From Pseudomonas sp. SCB32 (GTDB lineage Bacteria; Pseudomonadota; Gammaproteobacteria; Pseudomonadales; Pseudomonadaceae): DNA of 64,000 nucleotides. Position 1 is the stretch's first letter. Every line of letters begins with the position of its first letter. The notes beneath the pieces were generated by a model, which was given only the letters and a program-made list of their open reading frames with translations, was not told where the DNA came from and did not search any database. A program made the position numbers and the translations under genes. The stretch spans positions 6,247,242 through 6,311,241 of the forward strand of contig NZ_CP045118.1 of NCBI RefSeq assembly GCF_009189165.1, written 5' to 3'. Shown here in pieces: positions 9,156-17,144 of this stretch.

Positions 9156-10040
9156 CTAGACGACCGTGCGGCAGTGCTGCCAGAAGGACTCGAAGCCCGG
9201 CGAGAGGAACTTGCAGCGCTGGCGCAGCATGTAGAAGCGCCGCCGCAGCGGTGGCAGGCTGCTGCGCAGTTCCACCAGCTTTCCCGACACAAGCTGTTCC
9301 TCCACTACCCAGCGCGACAGGCAGCTGATCCCCAGCCCAGCGGCGACGCTGTGCTTGATGGCTTCCGAGCTGCCCAGGTCCAGGCTGTCCTCCAGGTAGT
9401 GCAGGTGGCCCAGCAGGGCGTGGCTGACCTCCTCGCGCGTGCCCGAGCCCGGCTCGCGCAGCAGCCAGCGGGCGCGGCGCAGCGCCTCGCGGGAGACCTG
9501 CGTGTGCGACGCCAACGGGTGTCCCGGCGCCGCCACCACGATCAGGCTGTCCTCCAGCCAGGGCTCCACCAGCAGCCCTGGCTCGTGGCAGGGGCCTTCG
9601 ATCAGGCCGATGTCCGCGGCGAAGGCCACCACGTCGCTCACCGCCGCACCGGTATTGCCGATGTGGGCGTTCACCCGCACACCCGGCTGCACCTGGTCGA
9701 ACGACGCCAGCAGGCGCGGCAGCACGTAGTTGCCGATGGTGCTGCTGGCCGCCACCGTCAGGCTCGCCTGCGGAATATCAGAAGCTGTGAACTGCTGTTC
9801 CAGCTGCGTCATGGCATCCAGCAGGCGTTGCGCCTGGGGCAGGAAGCGGCGGCCGACCTCGCTCAGTTGCAGTCGCTTGCCGACCCGGTCGAACAAGCGC
9901 GTGGAGAGTTGCGACTCCAGCTCGTTGAGGGCGGCGCTGGTGGCCGACTGCGACAACGAAATGGATTCCGCCGCAGCCGTGGTGCTGCCAGTGCGGGCCA
10001 CTGCGCAGAAGATCTGGAGCTGGCGAAAGCTGAGGGCCAT
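9156..10040 (-). CDS. LysR-family transcriptional regulator
   Basis: 294 residues, a normal LysR length. The N-terminal winged helix-turn-helix spans about residues 3-62 (FRQLQIFCAVARTGSTTAAAE, SQSATSAALNELE, LFDRVGKRLQLS), followed by a linker helix and a periplasmic-binding-like effector domain from about residue 90. It diverges from the sulfite dehydrogenase operon across 107 bp, the usual arrangement for a LysR protein and its target. That target, and a sulfur-related effector, are inferred from position only. Confidence 0.9.
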   Translation of the reverse strand: MALSFRQLQIFCAVARTGSTTAAAESISLSQSATSAALNELESQLSTRLFDRVGKRLQLSEVGRRFLPQAQRLLDAMTQLEQQFTASDIPQASLTVAASSTIGNYVLPRLLASFDQVQPGVRVNAHIGNTGAAVSDVVAFAADIGLIEGPCHEPGLLVEPWLEDSLIVVAAPGHPLASHTQVSREALRRARWLLREPGSGTREEVSHALLGHLHYLEDSLDLGSSEAIKHSVAAGLGISCLSRWVVEEQLVSGKLVELRSSLPPLRRRFYMLRQRCKFLSPGFESFWQHCRTVV

Positions 10041-10050
10041 GGGCTTATCT

Positions 10051-10065
10051 ACCTGTTTTTCAGGT
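10051..10065. promoter_or_regulatory. Perfect inverted repeat in the divergent LysR/sulfite dehydrogenase promoter region
   Basis: ACCTG-TTTTT-CAGGT is a perfect 5-5-5 inverted repeat 11 bases upstream of the LysR start codon, with a related TACAGG shortly after. The position suits an autoregulatory LysR site, but no binding data can be read from sequence. Confidence 0.4.
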
Positions 10066-10147
10066 ATTTAATACAGGAACTATTCATTTAACAAATTAAT
10101 ACCCGGCACTTACCGTGCTCCCCGTGACCTCACCTGAGGAGCGAAGG

Positions 10148-10318
10148 ATGCACACCCTCACTGTCGAAACCGAAACCAGACCACTGGCCCGGTACCGCAC
10201 CCCGCTGTTCTGCCTGCCTCTGGGCGCTGCCCTGGCCTGCGCGGCGGTCCTCCCCGGAATGCTCGCGTGGCCGTCCTGCAACGGCGCCTGCGTCCTGCTC
10301 CGACTGGTCCTGGTATGA
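10148..10318 (+). CDS. Small putative membrane protein, 56 residues
   Basis: ATG 10148 follows a good ribosome site (GAGGAGCGAAGG) and the frame ends 13 bp before the sulfite dehydrogenase start, which suggests translation in the same operon. Residues ~19-40 are hydrophobic (LFCLPLGAALACAAVLPGML), consistent with one membrane segment; the C-terminus holds two Cys (CNGAC). I recognise no family. It might instead be a leader peptide or a chance frame. Confidence 0.45.
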   Translation: MHTLTVETETRPLARYRTPLFCLPLGAALACAAVLPGMLAWPSCNGACVLLRLVLV

Positions 10319-10331
10319 AGGAGCCGAGCGC

Positions 10332-11564
10332 ATGAGTGATTCCCGGCAGAGTGGCGGCTTCGATCGCCGCCAGTTCCTCCAGGCCGCCCTGCTCGCGGGT
10401 GCGGGCTTGGCCACCCAACCGCTCCAGGTATTGGCGGCAAACGTCGCCCGGCAGCCCTTCGGCAATGGCGATCGGGAGCTGATCGCCTATCCGCAGAAGC
10501 GCCCGCTGATGCGCATCACCACGCGTCCGCCGCACCTGGAAACGCCCTTCGAGGTGTTCGACGAGGGCCTGCTGACGCCCAACGACGCCTTCTTCGTGCG
10601 CTATCACCTGGCCAACATTCCCACCCGCATCGACCCGGCCGACTACCGCCTGCGCGTGCATGGCCAGGTGCGCCAGGCGCTGGACCTCGACCTTGCGACG
10701 CTGAAGTCGCTGGGCGAGGCCGTCACCGTGGTCGCCGTCAACCAGTGCTCCGGCAACAGCCGCGGTTACTTCGAGCCACGGGTCTTCGGTGCCCAGCTGG
10801 GCCACGGTTCGATGGGTAATGCGCGCTGGGTCGGCCTGCCGCTGCGCACGCTGCTGAACCATGCCGGTGTGCTGGATGGCGCGCGCCAGGTCACCTTCCG
10901 TGGGCTGGACCAGCCCGTGCTGCCGGCCACCCCGAGCATGACCAAGGCCATCGATATCGAGCACGCGCTGAGCGCCGAACCACTGATCGCCTGGAGTATG
11001 AACGGCGAGGACCTGCCCCTGCTCAATGGCTATCCGATCCGCCTGGTGCTGCCGGGTTACTTCGGTACCTACTGGATCAAGCACCTGAGCGAGATCGAGG
11101 TCATCGACCACGAATTCGACGGCTTCTTCATGCAGAAGGCCTACCGGGTCCCCGATAACGATTGCCAGTGCCTGCCGGCCGGCAGCGCGCTGACCAGCAG
11201 CCGCCCCATCGGCCGCCTGCCGGTGCGCTCGTTCGTGACCAGCCTGCGCGAGGGCCAGACCCTTCACCTGGGGCAGAACCAGGCCCTGCGCGGGATCGCC
11301 TTCGATGGCGGCAGCGGCATCCGCAGCGTGGAGATTTCCGATGACGGCGGGCGCAGCTGGCTGCCCACGCGACTCGGCGAAGACCTGGGCAACTACTCCT
11401 TCCGCGAATGGCGCACCGAGTGGAAGCCGCGCCAGAGAGGGGTCATTCACCTGCAAGTGCGGGCCCGGAACGCACGGGGCGACACGCAGCCGACGGAGCC
11501 GACCTGGAACCCCGGCGGCTATGCCCGTCACTCGATCGAATCACTGCCGTTGCACATCATCTAG
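10332..11564 (+). CDS. Periplasmic sulfite dehydrogenase, molybdopterin subunit (SorA-like)
   Basis: 410 residues. This family oxidises sulfite to sulfate with a molybdopterin cofactor and donates electrons to cytochrome c. A Tat signal is visible (DRRQFLQAALLAGAG, residues 11-25). The molybdopterin domain contains VNQCSGNSRGYF with the likely molybdenum-ligating Cys139, and the C-terminal Ig-like dimerisation domain typical of sulfite oxidases begins near residue 285 (ITS-like region through IRSVEISDDGGRSW). The next gene is a secreted c-type cytochrome, the expected acceptor. Another member of the sulfite oxidase superfamily with a different substrate is possible, but the Cys and the cytochrome partner favour sulfite. 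Confidence 0.85.
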   Translation: MSDSRQSGGFDRRQFLQAALLAGAGLATQPLQVLAANVARQPFGNGDRELIAYPQKRPLMRITTRPPHLETPFEVFDEGLLTPNDAFFVRYHLANIPTRIDPADYRLRVHGQVRQALDLDLATLKSLGEAVTVVAVNQCSGNSRGYFEPRVFGAQLGHGSMGNARWVGLPLRTLLNHAGVLDGARQVTFRGLDQPVLPATPSMTKAIDIEHALSAEPLIAWSMNGEDLPLLNGYPIRLVLPGYFGTYWIKHLSEIEVIDHEFDGFFMQKAYRVPDNDCQCLPAGSALTSSRPIGRLPVRSFVTSLREGQTLHLGQNQALRGIAFDGGSGIRSVEISDDGGRSWLPTRLGEDLGNYSFREWRTEWKPRQRGVIHLQVRARNARGDTQPTEPTWNPGGYARHSIESLPLHII

Positions 11565-11580
11565 AACGGGAACGCCTGCC

Positions 11581-12210
11581 ATGCCTGCAATCAGATTCCT
11601 GCTCGCGCTCGCCTGCGCCGGCCTGCTGGCGGCAACGGCCGTCAGCGCCGAGCCGGTGAGCATCGAGTTGCCCAAGGAAACCGCGCGCCTGACGCCGTCG
11701 GAGCTGCCCGGCTACGCCATCGCCAACCAGAAATGCACCATTTGCCATTCGGCGGACTACATCCTGCTGCAGCCTCCGGGCATGAGCGAAAGCCAATGGC
11801 GCGGCGAAGTGGCGAAGATGCAGCACGCCTACGGGGCGCCCGTCGACGACCAGCAGGCCGATGTGATCGCGGCCTATCTGGCCGATACCTATTCCGGCAA
11901 GCCCCATGCGCAGACTGTCGCCGCGCAGGCGGCGACGCCCAGCCCGGCGAAGCAGGATGCCCGCAGCCTGCTCGACGCCAACGGCTGCCTGGGTTGCCAC
12001 GCGCTCGACCGCACCGTGGTCGGCCCGGCCTACCAGGCGGTGGCAGGGCGCTACCGGGATGATCCGCAGGCGCTGCAGAGTGTGACCGAACACATTCGCC
12101 AGGGCGGGGTCGGTCGCTGGGGGCAGATCCCGATGCCGCCCTTCCCGGCGTTGGACGATGCGCAACTGAAGACACTCGCCGAGTTCATCCTCGGCCAGCC
12201 CACGCCCTAA
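11581..12210 (+). CDS. Diheme c-type cytochrome, electron acceptor of the sulfite dehydrogenase
   Basis: 209 residues from ATG 11581, 16 bp after the molybdopterin subunit. A signal peptide ends around residue 23 (AATAVSA). There are two heme-binding motifs, CTICH at residues 52-56 and CLGCH at 136-140, so two cytochrome c domains joined by an Ala/Pro-rich linker. The second domain resembles cytochrome c551/c5 (GPAYQAVAGRYR, and IPMPPF with a probable axial Met). The well-studied SorB subunit is monoheme, so the second domain may have replaced a separate cytochrome. Its stop codon overlaps the stop of the convergent hydrolase gene by 3 bases. Confidence 0.88.
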   Translation: MPAIRFLLALACAGLLAATAVSAEPVSIELPKETARLTPSELPGYAIANQKCTICHSADYILLQPPGMSESQWRGEVAKMQHAYGAPVDDQQADVIAAYLADTYSGKPHAQTVAAQAATPSPAKQDARSLLDANGCLGCHALDRTVVGPAYQAVAGRYRDDPQALQSVTEHIRQGGVGRWGQIPMPPFPALDDAQLKTLAEFILGQPTP

Positions 12211-13139
12211 TCGCGGAGGAAGCCCTGCAGCGCTCGGTGAAGCGCCCGGTACAGGGCCTCCACCTCGTCCACGCCGCGCCCGCGCAAGGCGCCATGCACC
12301 AGGCCATGACCGGGGAAGAACTCGCTGTCGACTCCGGCCTCGCGCAACGCCATGCAGTAACGCTCGCCGTCGTCGCGCAGGGGATCGAATTCGGCGACGC
12401 CGACGAAGGCCGGCGGCAGACCGCTCAGGTCCGGCGCCAGCAATGGCAGGGCGAGTGGGTCGTGCCAGTCGGCGGGGCGGGAAATGTAGGTCGCCAGGTA
12501 GTTGTCGAGGTCGGCGCGGGACAACAGCGGCGCATCGGCACAGCTGTCACGCGAGGGGGTGTCGGCATTGCCCAATGCGGGATAGATCAGCGCCTGGGCG
12601 CGTGGCAGCGGCTCGCCGCCATCGCGCAAGGCGAGGCAGAGTGCGGCGCTGAGGTTGCCGCCAGCGCTGTCGCCGGCCACTAGCATGCGCTGTTTATCCA
12701 CAGGCTCATCCAGGCCGTCACTGCGCAACCACCGCCACACCGCCAGGCTGTCGTGCAGGGCGGCAGGATAGGGATGCTCCGGCGCCAGCCGGTAGCTGAC
12801 GGCGACCACCAGAATGCCCAGTTCAGCGGCCAGTTCGGCGCAGATCATGTCGTGGCTGCGCGCATTACCCAGCACCCATCCACCACCGTGCAGGTAGAGC
12901 AGGGTTGGCCAACCTGCGCTCGGGGACGATCCCTCGGGCCGGTAGAGACGCAGGTCGACCAGGCCATCCGGCTGCACATCTCGAATCGACAACCGCGCCG
13001 GGAGTGGCGGCGCGAAGGCGGCGGCCATCCGGTCATAGCCTTCACGCTGGGCGGCGAGGGAGGTGTCGGCCACGGCGAAGGATTCCGTCCGGGCGACGAA
13101 GGCGTGCATGGCGTCAGACAGCGGATAGCGTCGTGTCAT
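12207..13139 (-). CDS. Alpha/beta hydrolase, hormone-sensitive-lipase (type IV esterase) family
   Basis: 310 residues. The oxyanion-hole motif HGGGW is at residues 84-88 and the nucleophile elbow GDSAGGN at 156-162 (Ser158). A downstream EFDPLRDD supplies the probable Asp and GHGLVHG the His. No signal peptide. It is the last gene of the carnitine cluster, 6 bp after cdhB, and matches the place of PA5384 in P. aeruginosa as I recall it. It may release carnitine from acyl-carnitine esters, but that is inferred from context. Confidence 0.85.
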   Translation of the reverse strand: MTRRYPLSDAMHAFVARTESFAVADTSLAAQREGYDRMAAAFAPPLPARLSIRDVQPDGLVDLRLYRPEGSSPSAGWPTLLYLHGGGWVLGNARSHDMICAELAAELGILVVAVSYRLAPEHPYPAALHDSLAVWRWLRSDGLDEPVDKQRMLVAGDSAGGNLSAALCLALRDGGEPLPRAQALIYPALGNADTPSRDSCADAPLLSRADLDNYLATYISRPADWHDPLALPLLAPDLSGLPPAFVGVAEFDPLRDDGERYCMALREAGVDSEFFPGHGLVHGALRGRGVDEVEALYRALHRALQGFLRD

Positions 13140-13145
13140 CGGTGG

Positions 13146-13619
13146 TCATCCTGGCAGGCCGATGGTGCGCCCCACGTAGTCCGGGCGCGGCAGTGGGCGG
13201 TGCGCCTCGGCCAGCTGCAGCACGCGCTCCAGCACTTCGCCTTCGAAGGGCGCCGAACGTGCGCCGCCGTCGAGGCTCACGTGCAACAGCATCTGTTCGC
13301 TGGCGGCCAGGGCGAGGTCTTCGCCGGCGCGGTGCAGGCTGTGGAAAACGTGCAGGCGCTTGCGGTCGTGGGCGATCAGTTGGGTGCGTACTTCGACCTG
13401 TTCGCCTTCCTTCACTTCGTGCAGGTAGTTGAGGTGGACTTCGAGGGTGAACAGCGAGTTGTGGGTCTCGGCGCGGTTTTCCGCATCCAGGCCCAGGTGG
13501 TCCATCAGGGCATCGGTCGCGTAGCTGAACAGCAGCAGGTAGAAGGCATCGCGCAGGTGGCCGTTATAGTCGGTCCACTCACAGAGGATGGGGGTTTCGT
13601 AGGTTTTCAGGGCGTGCAT
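13146..13619 (-). CDS. cdhB: Betainyl-CoA thioesterase CdhB-like (4HBT hotdog fold)
   Basis: 157 residues, the usual length for a single hotdog thioesterase. The 4HBT active-site region is visible as WTDYNGHLRDAFYLLLFSYA (residues 16-35), where the Asp/Asn-Gly-His cluster is typical. In carnitine breakdown this enzyme hydrolyses the betainyl-CoA made by CdhC to glycine betaine plus CoA. It lies between the carnitine dehydrogenase gene and the esterase gene, all co-directional. Naming rests on context as much as on sequence. Confidence 0.8.
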   Translation of the reverse strand: MHALKTYETPILCEWTDYNGHLRDAFYLLLFSYATDALMDHLGLDAENRAETHNSLFTLEVHLNYLHEVKEGEQVEVRTQLIAHDRKRLHVFHSLHRAGEDLALAASEQMLLHVSLDGGARSAPFEGEVLERVLQLAEAHRPLPRPDYVGRTIGLPG

Positions 13620-13639
13620 GGCGTGGCGTCCGTCAGGCC

Positions 13640-13675
13640 CTCACCCCAGCCCTCTCCCAGAGGGAGAGGGGGTGG
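13640..13675. repeat. REP-like palindrome between cdhA and cdhB
   Basis: CCCTCTCCC (13650-13658) pairs with GGGAGAGGG (13662-13670), flanked by CACCCC/GGGGTG. It resembles a common Pseudomonas intergenic hairpin and occupies part of the 166-bp gap between cdhA and cdhB. Confidence 0.6.
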
Positions 13676-13785
13676 TCAGGAGCGGGTGGAAGTACTGAGG
13701 GTAGAACCTGATCAGGATTTCGCGAGCTGGCGCAGGACAAGGCGAGGAGCCGTCATGCCGACGCGCGGCAAATCCTGGCGGGCTC

Positions 13786-14751
13786 TTAGTCGGCGAAAGC
13801 GAAACCGTGTTTCGACTTGGTCTCCTTGATTGCGCCGAGCACCGCCAGCAGGCAGTCGTCGCGGTAGCGTTCCAGCTCGGCGATGCTGCGCGAGCCCTGC
13901 TGTTCGGAGGTACCTTCCACCACGCGATCGATCAGGGTTTCGGTCAGCTCCGGGGCCGGCAGGTAGGTCCAGGGCAACTGCAGCGCCGGGCCGAACTGGG
14001 CCATGAAGTGGCGCATCCCGGCGTTGCCGCCGGCCAGGGTGTAGGTGAGGAAGGTGCCCATGAAGGACCAGCGCAGGCCGGCGCCAAAGCGGATCGCGTC
14101 GTCAATCTCGCCGGTGCTGGCGACGCCGTCGTTGACCAGGTGCAGTGCCTCGCGCCACAGGGCTTCGAGCAGGCGGTCGGCGATGAAGCCGGGGACTTCC
14201 TTGCGCACGTGCAGCGGGCGCATGCCGAGGGATTCGTAGACCTTGATGGCGGCCTGCACCGCTTCCGGCGCGGTCTTCTCGCCGCCCACCACTTCCACCA
14301 GGGGCAGCAGGTAGACCGGGTTGAACGGGTGACCGACCACGCAGCGTTCGGGGTGCGTGGCGTCGGCGTAAAACTCGCTGGGCAGCAGGCCCGAGGTGCT
14401 GGAGCCGATCAGCGCGCTGGGACGTGCGGCGGCGCTGATCCTGGTGTGCAGCTCGCACTTGAGGTCGAGGCGTTCGGGGGCGCTTTCCTGGATGAAGTCG
14501 GCGTCGCGTACGCACTCTTCGATGGTGGCGACAAAACGCAGGCGCTCCTGCGAAGCGCCGGGGGCCAGGCCCGCTTTTTCCAAAGCCGGCCAGGCGTTGG
14601 CGATGCGCGCGCGCAGCGCGGCTTCGGCGCCGGGGGCCGGGTCCCAGGCGATGACGTCGAGGCCGTGGGCCAGGGCGCGGGCTACCCAGCCGCTGCCGAT
14701 GACGCCGCTGCCGAGCGCGGCGAAGGTTTTGATTTGGGTGATGAAGGACAT
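13786..14751 (-). CDS. cdhA: L-carnitine dehydrogenase
   Basis: 321 residues from ATG 14751; the frame stays open further upstream but only through palindromic repeat DNA. It oxidises L-carnitine to 3-dehydrocarnitine with NAD+. The N-terminal Rossmann motif GSGVIGSGW is at residues 14-22 and the hydroxyacyl-CoA-dehydrogenase-type catalytic region [18 protein letters not shown] lies in the middle, followed by the helical C-terminal domain ([18 protein letters not shown]). The neighbours cdhC and cdhB catalyse the next two steps, which supports carnitine over another 3-hydroxyacid. Confidence 0.92.
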   Translation of the reverse strand: MSFITQIKTFAALGSGVIGSGWVARALAHGLDVIAWDPAPGAEAALRARIANAWPALEKAGLAPGASQERLRFVATIEECVRDADFIQESAPERLDLKCELHTRISAAARPSALIGSSTSGLLPSEFYADATHPERCVVGHPFNPVYLLPLVEVVGGEKTAPEAVQAAIKVYESLGMRPLHVRKEVPGFIADRLLEALWREALHLVNDGVASTGEIDDAIRFGAGLRWSFMGTFLTYTLAGGNAGMRHFMAQFGPALQLPWTYLPAPELTETLIDRVVEGTSEQQGSRSIAELERYRDDCLLAVLGAIKETKSKHGFAFAD

Positions 14752-14775
14752 GGAAAGCACCTGCCATTTTCTGGG

Positions 14776-15003
14776 CCCCCGCGTTCGCGGGGGAGACGTG
14801 AAGGGAAGCCAGGACGCCGGTAGCTGGAGATTTGTCGGGCAAGTGGGCCCCCCTGACCGGCCAGCACACCGTGCGTCATCCCCGCGTTTGCGGGGGTGAC
14901 GTGAAAGGAAGCCAGAACGCCGGGGGCTGGAGTTTTTCGGGCCAGTGGGAACCACCCATGACCAGCCAGCACACCGGGCGTCTTCCCCGCGAAGGCGGGG
15001 ATC
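14776..15003. repeat. Tandem ~104-bp repeats with a GC-rich palindrome, between cdhC and cdhA
   Basis: Two nearly full copies (from 14776 and from 14880) and a partial third (from 14985). Each starts with a palindrome of the type CCCCGCG-TTNG-CGGGG and continues GACGTGAA(A/G)GGAAGCCAG(A/G)ACGCCGG, GCTGGAG, TCGGGC, then CAGCACACCG. The third copy ends after the palindrome and ATCCAGAG. The array fills most of the 267 bp between the two genes and could form strong hairpins in the operon mRNA. Confidence 0.85.
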
Positions 15004-15018
15004 CAGAGAAGCCGTACT

Positions 15019-15903
15019 TCAGCGCGGCTTGAGGTTCATCTTCTTGCGCCCCTCGGCCGGGGTCAGGGCGCGGCCGCCGAGGCGTTCGATGATCTCGATG
15101 GCGCGTTCGACCAGTTGGCCGTTGCTGGCATGCACGCCACGGTCGAGCCAGATGTTGTCTTCCAGGCCCACGCGCACGTTGCCGCCCAGCAGCATGGCCT
15201 GGGCGACCATGGGCATCTGCGAGCGGCCGATGCCAAAGCCCGCCCAGGTCAGGCCGTCGGGGATGTTGTCGGCCATGGCCTTCATGGTGGTGGTGTCGGC
15301 CGGGGCGCCCCACGGGATGCCCAGGCAGATCTGGATCAGCGGGTCTTCCAGCAGGCCTTCCTTGAGCATCTGCTTGGCGAACCAGAGGTGGCCGGTATCG
15401 AAGATTTCCAGCTCGGCCTTCACGCCCAACTCGGTGATGCGCTTGGCACCGGCACGCAGTTGGGCCGGGGTGGAGACATAGATGAAGTCGCCGTCGCCGA
15501 AGTTGAGGGTGCCGCAGTCCAGGGTGCAGATTTCCGGCAGCAGCGCTTCGACGTGGGCCAGGCGCTCGATCGGGCCGACCAGGTCGGTGCCGGCGCCGAA
15601 CTCCAGCGGCCGCTCGCCCTTGCCGATCTCCAGGTCACCGCCCATGCCGGCGGTGAGGTTGATGATGACGTCAGTGTCGCTCTCGCGGATGCGCTCCACC
15701 ACTTCGCGATACAGGTTCACGTCGCGGCTGGGCTTGCCGGTCAGCGGGTCGCGGACGTGGCAGTGGGCGACGGTGGCGCCAGCCTTGGCGGCCTCGATGG
15801 CGGCGGCGGCGATTTCCTTGGGGGTGACGGGGATGGCCGGGTGCTTGCCGACGGTGTCGCCGGCGCCGGTCACCGCGCAGGTGACGATGACTTCGTAGTT
15901 CAC
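15019..15903 (-). CDS. cdhC: 3-dehydrocarnitine cleavage enzyme (BKACE family)
   Basis: 294 residues, standard for beta-keto acid cleavage enzymes (PF05853). It condenses dehydrocarnitine with acetyl-CoA to give betainyl-CoA and acetoacetate. The zinc-binding motif HCHVRD is at residues 47-52, with TAGMGG and the [20 protein letters not shown] barrel segment following. The start ATG 15903 gives [17 protein letters not shown], the normal N-terminus. It follows caiX by 67 bp and is separated from cdhA by the tandem repeats. Confidence 0.93.
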   Translation of the reverse strand: MNYEVIVTCAVTGAGDTVGKHPAIPVTPKEIAAAAIEAAKAGATVAHCHVRDPLTGKPSRDVNLYREVVERIRESDTDVIINLTAGMGGDLEIGKGERPLEFGAGTDLVGPIERLAHVEALLPEICTLDCGTLNFGDGDFIYVSTPAQLRAGAKRITELGVKAELEIFDTGHLWFAKQMLKEGLLEDPLIQICLGIPWGAPADTTTMKAMADNIPDGLTWAGFGIGRSQMPMVAQAMLLGGNVRVGLEDNIWLDRGVHASNGQLVERAIEIIERLGGRALTPAEGRKKMNLKPR

Positions 15904-15970
15904 GGTGGCACTCCTTCTTGTGGTCGAGCGGAACCCCTGCGCGGCGGTGCGCAGGGAGTCCTGCAGGGAG

Positions 15971-16909
15971 TTACTTGAGCGAGATCTGGACGGCGCCGAG
16001 GCCGGGCTTGCCGTCGAAGGTGGTCACGCCGTCGAGCCACTTCTGCAGGGACTCGGGGTGCGCCTTGAGCCATGCCTTGGCGGCATCCACCGGCTGCGTG
16101 CGGTCGAGGATCGGCGCCATCACCTGGCTGACCTGCTCGCTGGTGAAGCTCAGGTTGTGCAGGAGCTTGGCGACGTTGCCGCACTGCTGCTGGTAGCCGC
16201 TGGCGGTCATGATCGAGACGGTGGCGGAGCCTTCGTTGGGACCGAACACGTCGTCGCTGCCGGTGAGGTATTTCATGTCGATCTGCAGGTTCATCGGGTG
16301 CGGCTTCCAGCCGAAGAACACCACCCACTGATTGCGCTTGATGGCGCGTTTGACCGCGGTGAGCATGCCGGCCTCGCTGGACTCGACGATCTGGAAGCCC
16401 TTCAGGCCGAACTTGTCCTTGGCGATCATGTCCGCGGTGATGCGGTTGGAACCGCTGCCCGGCTCGATCAGATAGATCTTGTTGTCGAGCTTGTCCTTGA
16501 ACTTGGCGATGTCGGCGAAGGTTTTCAGGCCTCCGTCGTAGACGTAGGTCGGCACGGCGTAGGTGGACTGCGCGTCGGGCAGGGTCGGCGGGGTGATGAC
16601 TTCGATCTGCTGCTTGTCGAGGTAGGGCTTGGCGACCGGTTGCATGGTCGGCTGCCAGTAGCCGAGGAAGAGGTCGAGCTGCTTGTCGGCCATGCCGGCA
16701 AGAACGATCTGCTGCGAGGCGCTGGTCTGCTTGACCTTGTAGCCCAGGCCATCGAGGACGGCTTCGGCGATGGCACTGCTGGCCACCACGTCGGTCCAGT
16801 TCACCGATCCCATGCGCACGTTCTGGCATTGCGCGGGCTCGGCGGCCCAGGTGGTGTTGGCGGCGACTAACAGCGCGGCGCAGCCGACCGCTTTGATCGT
16901 TGACTTCAT
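15971..16909 (-). CDS. caiX: Carnitine-binding periplasmic protein of a quaternary-amine ABC transporter
   Basis: 312 residues from ATG 16909, with GGGAGA 6 bases upstream. A signal peptide ends near residue 23 (NTTWAAEP). The body is the OpuAC/ProX-type substrate-binding fold, with aromatic residues of the kind that cage trimethylammonium groups ([22 protein letters not shown]). No permease or ATPase gene is adjacent; in P. aeruginosa CaiX works with the core transporter CbcWV encoded elsewhere. It diverges from cdhR. Confidence 0.92.
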   Translation of the reverse strand: MKSTIKAVGCAALLVAANTTWAAEPAQCQNVRMGSVNWTDVVASSAIAEAVLDGLGYKVKQTSASQQIVLAGMADKQLDLFLGYWQPTMQPVAKPYLDKQQIEVITPPTLPDAQSTYAVPTYVYDGGLKTFADIAKFKDKLDNKIYLIEPGSGSNRITADMIAKDKFGLKGFQIVESSEAGMLTAVKRAIKRNQWVVFFGWKPHPMNLQIDMKYLTGSDDVFGPNEGSATVSIMTASGYQQQCGNVAKLLHNLSFTSEQVSQVMAPILDRTQPVDAAKAWLKAHPESLQKWLDGVTTFDGKPGLGAVQISLK

Positions 16910-17086
16910 GACATCTCCCACAAGGTCTTTGCGACGTTGGTTATCGTTGTTGTTTGTCATGCGGTCCCTCACGGCGGGACTGGTGTTCACGTTACGCAGC
17001 CAAAGCCCCCACGAATCGCACTGGGGCGACCAGCTCTTGCACAGCAGCGACCTCCCCGATTGCCAGCGCCGGCGAATTGCACTATG

Positions 17087-17112
17087 CCAATCGAACGCGC
17101 CAATCGGACGCC
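17087..17112 (+). promoter_or_regulatory. Tandem 13-bp direct repeat upstream of cdhR
   Basis: GCCAATCGAACGC (17087-17099) is followed immediately by GCCAATCGGACGC (17100-17112), one mismatch. It lies 33 bp before the cdhR start codon, in the 235-bp divergent caiX-cdhR region. AraC-type proteins often bind tandem direct repeats, so this is a candidate CdhR operator, though a 13-bp period is shorter than the classical ~21 bp. Confidence 0.4.
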
Positions 17113-17144
17113 TCCCGGCCGCCTTGAATCGCACGGTACCCGCC

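Noticed and set aside
10158-11531. 457-codon minus-strand frame
   Set aside because: Antisense of the sulfite dehydrogenase gene, which has a Tat signal and the molybdenum Cys motif.
13786-14955. Longer 389-codon version of carnitine dehydrogenase
   Set aside because: The extra N-terminal codons run through the palindromic repeats; ATG 14751 gives the standard 321-residue protein with the Rossmann motif near its start.
14776-15003. CRISPR-like repeat-spacer layout in the cdhC-cdhA gap
   Set aside because: Repeat unit is ~104 bp with the whole unit conserved; there are no variable spacers and no cas genes.
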